Of a stretch of 6,092 nucleotides of DNA, positions 1-5,284 are shown piece after piece. The stretch covers positions 1 to 6,092 of the forward strand of contig JAHFTM010000120.1 of assembly GCA_023269335.1 (NCBI GenBank). The letters are read 5' to 3'. How positions within the stretch are numbered: position 1 is the first letter of the stretch; the number at the start of each line of letters is the position of its first letter. The DNA comes from Chlamydiia bacterium. GTDB taxonomy: Bacteria > Chlamydiota > Chlamydiia > Chlamydiales > FEN-1388. The notes under the pieces are model-generated. The model did no database searches and was not told where the DNA came from. It saw only the letters and a program-made list of their open reading frames with translations. The position numbers and the translations under genes were made by a program.

Positions 1-399
1 TCACTTTTACTTGCGCAGGCAAACCATGAAGTGCTAGGCATTGAAAGCAATGAAGAGGCCATTCGTCTGGCTAAAATGAGCGCTGAGAAAAATCAGCTGC
101 TCAAGAGCACATTTATGGCAGGCCTTGTAGAAGATGTTTTAGTTCAAAAGGAATTGATCAAGAAATTTGCTGTATGGATAGTCAATCCACCTCGTGAAGG
201 GCTTTCCTTAGAAATGGTGCAATATATCCTTAGTTTTAAACCAAAGCAGCTGGTTTATGTTTCTTGCAGTCCATCTACACTAGCGCGTGATGTGGCACTT
301 TTATGTCGTGAAACGTATGTTTGTGAATCGGGAACTGCCTACGATATGTTTCCGCAAACAGCTCATGTAGAAACTGTGGTGGTGTTGAAAAAGAAATAA
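1..399 (+). CDS. rlmD: 23S rRNA (uracil-5-)-methyltransferase, RlmD/TrmA family, 3' part only
   Basis: This is the C-terminal 132 codons of a SAM-dependent RNA m5U methyltransferase; the 5' end lies outside the window and the frame is open from base 1. The product would methylate C5 of a uridine in 23S rRNA in the cytoplasm. Visible in order: the SAM-binding strand and acidic loop VLGIES (visible residues 11-16) with the following AxxxAxxxxxxN helix; the motif NPPREG (62-67); the catalytic-cysteine motif SCSPSTLARD with Cys89 as nucleophile; and the C-terminal DMFPQTAHVET block with Glu124 as the expected general base. The first residue of the usual DPPR motif is Asn, as I recall for RlmC-type enzymes. 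The [4Fe-4S] and TRAM regions that would separate RlmD, RlmC and TrmA are not visible, so the family is secure but the exact uridine target is not. It converges on euo. Confidence 0.85.
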   Translation, partial: SLLLAQANHEVLGIESNEEAIRLAKMSAEKNQLLKSTFMAGLVEDVLVQKELIKKFAVWIVNPPREGLSLEMVQYILSFKPKQLVYVSCSPSTLARDVALLCRETYVCESGTAYDMFPQTAHVETVVVLKKK

Positions 400-405
400 T
401 GAGCG

Positions 406-427
406 ACCCCATCGTAATTGATGGGGT
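406..427. terminator. Hairpin between convergent genes, probable bidirectional terminator
   Basis: Seven bases after the methyltransferase stop there is a perfect 8-bp stem, ACCCCATC (406-413) with GATGGGGT (420-427), and a 6-nt loop. It lies between two converging genes, 37 bp beyond the euo stop. There is no proper U-tract on the plus side. On the minus strand a T-rich stretch (TCTTTTTC) follows after a gap, so it is not a textbook intrinsic terminator in either direction. Its position makes termination or 3'-end protection the likeliest role. Confidence 0.6.
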
Positions 428-464
428 GCGACATCGGACATACTAACGATGAAGCAGCTAAAGA

Positions 465-947
465 CTAGCCAGCTTGCACACGTTCTTGCTTTTTCTGGCT
501 CCTTTTTGCAAGGTAGCTATCTTGATAAGACTTCACTTCTTCAGCGTGAATAACCCAAGCTGCGCCTTTGCGCGATGCCTTCAAGTATCCAGCTCTTGTC
601 GCATAGTACAGCTTTTGCGCAGGAACACCGAGCATTTTTGCTACCTGGTTGATCGAGAAATAACCTTTGGAATTATCAAACAACAACTCACCTTCGTACG
701 TAGACTTCGTGCGAGAGTACTTCTGCTTACGGTAATCCATTAGATCATCAAGATCAATCATCCAACGACTCGTCTCTTTCTTAGCTTTCAGCTTGTTAAG
801 CTTAATCGCCACGTAAATAGCTTGACGAGTTACATTGTTAATTTTTGCCGCTTCAGTGATCGAAACGATTTTTTTGTTACCCAATACTGCAACTTGAATA
901 TCTTTTGCAGCATCAGCTGTTTTTTCTTTTTGCCCGTTCATAGACAT
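465..947 (-). CDS. euo: EUO, chlamydial early transcription factor and late-gene repressor
   Basis: EUO is a DNA-binding protein expressed early in the chlamydial cycle that represses late genes during the replicating (reticulate body) stage. The 160-residue product matches the family as I remember it: an excisionase/MerR-like helix-turn-helix at about residues 28-77 (SITEAAKINNVTRQAIYVAI, then a W-x-I-D wing), a linker with the characteristic YSRTKSTYEGELLFDN block (77-92), and a second copy of the same fold at 97-146 (SINQVAKMLGVPAQKLYYAT, then AWVIHAEEV). The tail is short and basic, and the protein appears about 20 residues shorter than the C. trachomatis protein. Two in-frame ATGs occur, at 947 and 941. 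The AAGGA Shine-Dalgarno sequence (953-949) is 1 nt from the first but 7 nt from the second, so translation probably starts at 941 and gives 158 residues. The gene is divergent from tsp and has its own strong promoter. Confidence 0.93.
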   Translation of the reverse strand: MSMNGQKEKTADAAKDIQVAVLGNKKIVSITEAAKINNVTRQAIYVAIKLNKLKAKKETSRWMIDLDDLMDYRKQKYSRTKSTYEGELLFDNSKGYFSINQVAKMLGVPAQKLYYATRAGYLKASRKGAAWVIHAEEVKSYQDSYLAKRSQKKQERVQAG

Positions 948-971
948 TTCCTTTCTTTTTTATTTTTATAT

Positions 972-981
972 TGTGTACACA
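972..981. repeat. 10-bp perfect palindrome TGTGTACACA in the euo leader
   Basis: TGTGTACACA is a perfect inverted repeat with no spacer, 25 bp upstream of the first euo ATG and inside its predicted leader. It is too short and loop-free to be a useful RNA hairpin, so a dimeric protein site is the better guess. It may also be chance. Confidence 0.35.
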
Positions 982-1040
982 TTCAGGTTCTTGTTGCGTA
1001 AGGGCTCACTTCAAGTAAACTTCAGGTAAGCTGACTTGAA
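982..1040. repeat. Cluster of TTCARGT heptamers, candidate operator
   Basis: Four copies of TTCARGT (R = A or G) lie within 59 bp: 982-988 (TTCAGGT), 1010-1016 (TTCAAGT), 1021-1027 (TTCAGGT) and, inverted, 1034-1040 (ACTTGAA). The middle two sit in an exact tandem of 11-mers (1008-1018 and 1019-1029) that differ at one base. The first 11-mer contains the perfect 4-1-4 palindrome ACTTCAAGT (1008-1016). The 11-bp spacing is about one helical turn, as expected for protein binding on one DNA face. The array is upstream of and touching the tsp -35, and inside the transcribed leader of euo. Which protein binds is not known from the sequence; EUO itself is the obvious candidate. Confidence 0.6.
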
Positions 1041-1063
1041 AAAGAACTTCCGCAAATTTTAAT
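1036..1063 (+). promoter_or_regulatory. Predicted promoter for tsp-guaD
   Basis: TTGAAA (1036-1041, 5/6) and TTTAAT (1058-1063, 5/6) are separated by 16 bp. The expected start near 1070 leaves a leader of about 75 nt before tsp. The -35 overlaps an inverted TTCAAGT heptamer (1034-1040). The -10 ends only 5 bp from the -10 of the opposing euo promoter, so the two promoters cannot both hold polymerase at once. Confidence 0.5.
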
Positions 1064-1068
1064 CATTT

Positions 1069-1096
1069 ATTATATAGTAAAAAGAATTTATATCAA
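1069..1096 (-). promoter_or_regulatory. Predicted sigma66/sigma70-type promoter for euo
   Basis: Read on the minus strand, TTGATA (1096-1091, 5/6 of the -35 consensus) lies 16 bp from a perfect TATAAT (1074-1069). A run of eight A residues (1106-1099) lies just upstream of the -35, in the place of an UP element. Transcription would start near 1062 and give euo a leader of about 120 nt, which contains the TTCARGT repeats and the TGTGTACACA palindrome. The promoter elements are seen directly; their use is inferred. Confidence 0.65.
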
Positions 1097-1145
1097 GCTT
1101 TTTTTTCGATAGATCCTTATTCTGAGCTAAAACCTGGAGTGACTG

Positions 1146-3167
1146 ATGAAAGACGCGTTATATGCCAAATTGATCTTATTATTCGCCTGTATTGCAATCT
1201 CTTGTCTTGCTGAGGCGAAGCTTGAAGCCAAGCCCGCAGAAATTAATGAGCAGGATGTGAAGGAGAGAATGCAGGAGATAATGAAAGCGCATGTGACGTA
1301 TAAAAGGCTAACCCCAATTATTGCGAAAAGGGCTTTAGAGAACTTTATCGACGCGCTGGATCCAATGAAGACTTATTTTTTACAAGATGAAGTGGAAAAG
1401 TGGCTTGAGCCAGACGATGCTGAGATCGAGAAGATTATCAAAGACTTTGAAAATGGTCATTTTCCTGCCTTCCAGTCTATCTACGAGACGATGAAGGTGG
1501 CTATAAAAAGACGCAATAAGATAGAAGAAAGCTTGGATACAGCAGTGCTACCAGCTCATGTGACGGCGAAAGAATTTAAAGACCTTACCTGGTGTAAGAC
1601 AGACAAAGAGCTTTACGAGAGGCTCTCGCGTCTCAGAGCTTTACAGCTTGAAGTTGCCGCCAAGCTTGGCAAGGATGCCAAAGAGCTTGCTTTACAACGT
1701 TTAAAGAAAAGACGCCAAAAGGTTGAAGATGAATTTTGCAGTAAAGATAAAAAATATGACCAGGAAGTCCTCTGTACCTATATTTTAAAAGCTATGACGG
1801 CATCGCTGGATGCTCATACCAACTATTTTACGCCGCAAGAAGCAAATCAGTTTTTAATTTCTGTGCAGCAACGGCTGTTAGGCATTGGTGTGCAATTACG
1901 CGATGATGTGGATGGTTTTACAATTATCAAAATCGTCGAAGGCGGTCCTGCAGATGCAGTGAAAGAATTAAAGGCAAAAGATAAAATCATCGCTATTAAT
2001 GGTGAACCGGTGATTGGTCTTGATATTATCGAAGTAGTAGATCGTATACGTGGCCAGGAAGGCACTCCGGTTACTTTAAGGGTGGTGCGTGAAGTAGGTG
2101 TAAGTGAAGAAAAGCAGCAAGAGCTGAAAGATATTGTGGTGTCGCGTGGAGAAGTAGTGTTGAAGGAGACAAGGCTTGAAAGTATGCCTGTGCCTTTTGC
2201 TGATGGTGCTCTGGCTCATATTCACTTGCATTCATTTTACCAAGATGCTGATACATCTTCTGCTGAAGATATGCTCAAGGCTTTTAACGAGATGAAAAAG
2301 AACTATAAAATCAAAGGCGTGGTGTTAGATTTACGCTTTAATGGTGGTGGCATTTTGTCTCAAGCAGTATCGGTAACAGGTCTTTTCATTAAAAAGGGTA
2401 TCGTTGTCTCGATTAAAGATGAAAACGCAATGGTGCATCACTTGCGTGATCTTGACTCTGAGCCTATGTGGGATGGTCCTTTGATTGTTTTAATCAATCG
2501 GGGCAGTGCATCTGCTGCTGAAATCGTTGCTCAGACACTGCAAGATTATGGCAGAGCGCTTATTGTGGGAGATGATCATTCATTCGGCAAAGGCACGTTT
2601 CAAACGTTTACACTGACTGCGACAAACCCCAATAGTATCGACCCCAAAGGTGAGTATAAAGTGACACGAGGCTGTTATTATACAGTTTCTGGAAACACAC
2701 CTCAGCTTGCAGGTGTGCAGTCAGATATAGAAGTTCCTGGTGGACTTTCATTTCTTGACATTGGTGAAAAATATGCCAAGTATGCACTAGAAAATGACTC
2801 CATTGAGCCAGGTTTTGAGGATAGCTTATCCGATGTACCGCTTTATCAGCGTGAGAAAATTCGTGCGCTGTATCAAAAAGAGAGACAGCTGCGAGAGACG
2901 AAGTATCGAAAACTTATTCCTGAATTGAAGGTAAACTCGAAAGTGCGTCAAGAAGAAGATAAAACAGTCCAGGGCTTTTTAGTCGACGCCAAAAATAATG
3001 AGCTTGAATTTGATGAGCTTGGTAAATATGAAAGATTTCCTGATTTTCAATTAAATGAAACGCTCAATGTGATGAGAGATCTTGTTGTACTTATTGGTCA
3101 AGAAGCTGCCAAAGAGACAAAAGTAGAAGCTGGGAATAAAAAAGAAATAGAGAAAAAGGCAGCCTGA
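1146..3167 (+). CDS. tsp: Tail-specific protease, S41 family (Prc/Tsp, CT441-like)
   Basis: This is an envelope serine protease of the Prc/Tsp type, which degrades proteins through their non-polar C-termini on the periplasmic side. The 673-residue length fits the family. Visible in order: an N-terminal hydrophobic export signal (about 8-20) followed by either an AEA cleavage site (22-24) or a possible lipobox ending at Cys20; the helical N-terminal Tsp domain (about 30-235); a PDZ domain (about 243-318, starting LLGIGVQL); the S41 core (about 345-540) with RGSASAAEI carrying the predicted nucleophile Ser456, and SFGKGTFQ carrying Lys482 and Gln486, the usual Ser/Lys dyad plus Gln; and a charged C-terminal domain (about 560-673) ending in Lys/Glu-rich sequence and AA. 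The dyad spacing matches the chlamydial homologue as I recall it. The start is supported by GGAG (1136-1139), 6 nt upstream. The stop shares its last base with the guaD start. Confidence 0.95.
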   Translation: MKDALYAKLILLFACIAISCLAEAKLEAKPAEINEQDVKERMQEIMKAHVTYKRLTPIIAKRALENFIDALDPMKTYFLQDEVEKWLEPDDAEIEKIIKDFENGHFPAFQSIYETMKVAIKRRNKIEESLDTAVLPAHVTAKEFKDLTWCKTDKELYERLSRLRALQLEVAAKLGKDAKELALQRLKKRRQKVEDEFCSKDKKYDQEVLCTYILKAMTASLDAHTNYFTPQEANQFLISVQQRLLGIGVQLRDDVDGFTIIKIVEGGPADAVKELKAKDKIIAINGEPVIGLDIIEVVDRIRGQEGTPVTLRVVREVGVSEEKQQELKDIVVSRGEVVLKETRLESMPVPFADGALAHIHLHSFYQDADTSSAEDMLKAFNEMKKNYKIKGVVLDLRFNGGGILSQAVSVTGLFIKKGIVVSIKDENAMVHHLRDLDSEPMWDGPLIVLINRGSASAAEIVAQTLQDYGRALIVGDDHSFGKGTFQTFTLTATNPNSIDPKGEYKVTRGCYYTVSGNTPQLAGVQSDIEVPGGLSFLDIGEKYAKYALENDSIEPGFEDSLSDVPLYQREKIRALYQKERQLRETKYRKLIPELKVNSKVRQEEDKTVQGFLVDAKNNELEFDELGKYERFPDFQLNETLNVMRDLVVLIGQEAAKETKVEAGNKKEIEKKAA

Positions 3168-3637
3168 TGACATCAATTGAGTACATGAGAGAAGCAATTG
3201 CTCTTTCTGAAAATGGAATGAAAAAGGGCTGTGGTGGCCCTTTTGGTGCAATAATTGTAAAAAATGAGCAGGTGATTGGAAGAGGTGAAAACCAAGTCAC
3301 TTCTTGTAACGACCCGACAGCACACGCAGAAATTGTTGCCATTCGAGCAGCGTGTCAGCAAATTAATTCTTTTTCGTTAAAAGGTGCTGTTATTTATTCT
3401 AGTTGTGAGCCCTGTCCCATGTGTCTTGCCGCACTTTATTGGGCACGCATTGATAAGATCTATTATGCTGCCAATCGTGATGATGCGGCGAAGATCAAAT
3501 TTGATGATTCTTGGATTTACAAGGAAGTGAGTAAGCCTATTTTTGAAAGAGAGCTTCCTATGGAAGAACTTCTGCGCAGCGAAGCTCAGCTTGTCTTTGA
3601 TGAGTGGCTGATGAAACAAGATAAAATTCATTACTAG
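3167..3637 (+). CDS. guaD: Guanine deaminase, cytidine-deaminase fold (GuaD type)
   Basis: This is a zinc-dependent deaminase of the CDA fold, expected to convert guanine to xanthine and ammonia in the cytoplasm. The sequence shows HAE with zinc ligand His53 and proton shuttle Glu55, then SSCEPCPMC with zinc ligands Cys83 and Cys86. The length (156 residues), the GGPFGAIIVK block (23-32), NDPTAHAE (48-55), FDDSWIYKEVSKP (112-124) and the terminal Tyr156 all agree closely with Bacillus subtilis GuaD as I remember it, which uses a swapped C-terminal segment in its active site. This argues against TadA, the tRNA adenosine deaminase, which has a different C-terminal half. The start ATG overlaps the tsp stop (TGATGA), so translation is probably coupled; no separate promoter is apparent. 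A related nucleobase or pterin deaminase activity cannot be excluded. Confidence 0.85.
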   Translation: MTSIEYMREAIALSENGMKKGCGGPFGAIIVKNEQVIGRGENQVTSCNDPTAHAEIVAIRAACQQINSFSLKGAVIYSSCEPCPMCLAALYWARIDKIYYAANRDDAAKIKFDDSWIYKEVSKPIFERELPMEELLRSEAQLVFDEWLMKQDKIHY

Positions 3638-3694
3638 TAAAGCACAAAATTCAAATATCACGAGTATATTCTGCCTATCCTGCCGGCAATAGCT

Positions 3695-3709
3695 GAGTAT
3701 TCAATACTC
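3695..3709. promoter_or_regulatory. Perfect 7-1-7 palindrome upstream of the gltX promoter
   Basis: GAGTATT-C-AATACTC is a perfect inverted repeat ending 1 bp before the gltX -35 and centred near -44 relative to the expected start. It could be a regulator site. It could also be part of a weak terminator for tsp-guaD, because TTGAATTTTA follows. The short T-run and small loop make a strong intrinsic terminator unlikely. The rest of 3638-3694 holds only a short TGCCGGCA palindrome (3681-3688). Confidence 0.45.
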
Positions 3710-3710
3710 C

Positions 3711-3739
3711 TTGAATTTTATACCTAATTGTGATATAAT
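3711..3739 (+). promoter_or_regulatory. Predicted extended -10 promoter for gltX
   Basis: TTGAAT (3711-3716) and a perfect TATAAT (3734-3739) are separated by 17 bp, and TG at 3731-3732 makes an extended -10 (TGATATAAT). Transcription would start near 3746, giving a leader of about 25 nt with AAAGG (3757-3761) as the Shine-Dalgarno sequence, 9 nt before the gltX ATG. This is the best match to a housekeeping promoter in the window. Confidence 0.75.
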
Positions 3740-3770
3740 TTCTTCTTCATAATAGCAAAGGTTTTGTAGT

Positions 3771-5279
3771 ATGACAGTTCGTGTACGCTTAGCTCCCTCT
3801 CCCACTGGTGATCCGCATGTAGGTTCGGCCTACATGGCGCTTTTTAATGTGATTTTTGCCAAGCACTATGGCGGCACATTCATTTTACGTATTGAAGATA
3901 CTGACCGTACAAGAAGTCGTCCAGAATATGAAGAGAATATCTACAAGGCGCTTCATTGGGCGGGTATCACTTGGGATGAAGGCCCAGATGTTGGCGGTCC
4001 TTACGGCCCTTACCGCCAGTCAGAAAGAACTGAAATTTATCGTAAATACTGCTATGACCTTTTAAATGCTGGTAAAGCCTATAAATGTTTTGCCACTGCA
4101 GAAGAGCTTGCTGAGATGCGCGAAGTGGCAGCCAAACAGGGGCTGAAACAGGGCTATGACAGACGTGACAGATATTTATCAGCAGAAGAGGTAAAAGAAC
4201 GTGAAGCTGCGGGCCTGTCTTTTGTCATCCGCTTAAAAATTCCGATTTCTGGTGATTGTGTTTTTGAAGATGCCATCAAAGGTAAAATCGTGGTTCCTTG
4301 GGCAGACATTGATGACCAGGTACTTTTAAAATCAGATGGTTTTCCCACCTATCATCTGGCCAACGTAGTGGATGATTACTTGATGAAAATCACGCATGTC
4401 ATTCGTGGCGATGAGTGGATCAGCTCGACACCAAAGCATGTCTACTTATATGAAGCTTTTGGATGGCAGCCACCCACGTTTATGCATATGCCGTTGCTGC
4501 TTGGAAAAGATGGCAAGAAGCTCTCTAAAAGGCGAAATCCCACTTCAATTTTTTACTACCGTGACAGTGGCTATTTGCCAGAAGCATTCATGAACTTTTT
4601 AACGCTTATGGGCTACAGCATGCAAGATGGTCGTGAGATCTATCCTGTAGCAGATATTGTGAAAGAGTTTGATGTGAAGAGGATTGGCGTTTCAGGTGCT
4701 GTTTTTGATATTCAAAAACTAGACTGGTTGAACCAGCATTATCTCATCACCAACACGACGCAAGAGAACCTCTGGGAAAGGTTGAAAGAGTGGCAGTTTA
4801 ACGAAGCATTCATGCATAAGTTGATGCCGCTTTGTCATTCACGCATGAAAACTTTTGGTGATTTCATTGAGCTGGCTGACTTCTTATTCATCAACCATCT
4901 TCGCTACAACCAAGACCTTTTTACAGTAGAGGGCCTCACTAACCAGCAATGCGCCTACATTTACCAGGCGATGATTTGGGAGATGGATGCTAAAGAAGAT
5001 TGGGGAAGTAAAGGTGCTAATGATGCTTCACGTGCTGTTGCCGAAGCATTGAAAGTCCATCATAAAAAACAGGTGATGCCACTTTTATTTGCCGCTATTC
5101 AAGGCAAGCGCCATGGCTTGCCTCTTTTTGATTCGGTTGATCTTTTGGGTAAGGATAGAACGCGAGTGCGCTTGATGCAATCCATCGATTTTCTTGGTGG
5201 CATTTCAGGTAAAAAAATGGATACTTTGAAAAAAGCATACGATGCAAAAAATGCAGCGACATTTTTTCAAGACACTTAA
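3771..5279 (+). CDS. gltX: Glutamyl-tRNA synthetase
   Basis: This cytoplasmic class I aminoacyl-tRNA synthetase joins glutamate to tRNA(Glu). The 502-residue protein has the signature [12 protein letters not shown] (9-20; the HIGH motif is HVGS at 16-19), [10 protein letters not shown] just after it, and KLSKR (250-254) as the KMSKS loop, followed by the [18 protein letters not shown] block typical of GluRS. The C-terminal third is the helical anticodon-binding region. The zinc-binding cysteines seen in E. coli GluRS are absent: KCFATAEEL has CxA instead of CxC, and the later ligand positions are not conserved. Zinc-free versions are common. In Chlamydia the enzyme is thought to charge tRNA(Gln) with glutamate as well, for repair by GatCAB; this may hold here but cannot be seen. 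The start is supported by AAAGG 9 nt upstream. It is probably cotranscribed with the next gene. Confidence 0.97.
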   Translation: MTVRVRLAPSPTGDPHVGSAYMALFNVIFAKHYGGTFILRIEDTDRTRSRPEYEENIYKALHWAGITWDEGPDVGGPYGPYRQSERTEIYRKYCYDLLNAGKAYKCFATAEELAEMREVAAKQGLKQGYDRRDRYLSAEEVKEREAAGLSFVIRLKIPISGDCVFEDAIKGKIVVPWADIDDQVLLKSDGFPTYHLANVVDDYLMKITHVIRGDEWISSTPKHVYLYEAFGWQPPTFMHMPLLLGKDGKKLSKRRNPTSIFYYRDSGYLPEAFMNFLTLMGYSMQDGREIYPVADIVKEFDVKRIGVSGAVFDIQKLDWLNQHYLITNTTQENLWERLKEWQFNEAFMHKLMPLCHSRMKTFGDFIELADFLFINHLRYNQDLFTVEGLTNQQCAYIYQAMIWEMDAKEDWGSKGANDASRAVAEALKVHHKKQVMPLLFAAIQGKRHGLPLFDSVDLLGKDRTRVRLMQSIDFLGGISGKKMDTLKKAYDAKNAATFFQDT

Positions 5280-5284
5280 TTTGT

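Noticed and set aside
474..743. Plus-strand open frame of 89 codons opposite euo
   Set aside because: It lies entirely antisense to a well-supported euo coding region, has no recognisable motif or ribosome binding site, and looks like a shadow frame.
965..993. Alternative euo promoter with TATAAA (970-965)
   Set aside because: At 16-17 bp spacing the -35 position reads AAGAAC or CAAGAA, a poor match, while the promoter at 1096-1069 is far better.
1099..1106. Eight-T run in the tsp leader as an intrinsic terminator or attenuator
   Set aside because: No stable stem precedes it on the plus strand. It fits better as an A-tract upstream of the euo -35 on the other strand.
3167..3637. TadA tRNA adenosine deaminase
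   Set aside because: HAE and PCxxC are shared, but the NDPTAHAE and FDDSWIYKEVSKP blocks, 156-residue length and terminal Tyr point to guanine deaminase.
3681..3688. TGCCGGCA palindrome in the guaD-gltX gap
   Set aside because: It is only 8 bp with weak, asymmetric flanking complementarity (CTAT and ATAG) and no U-tract, so it is not enough to call a terminator or operator.
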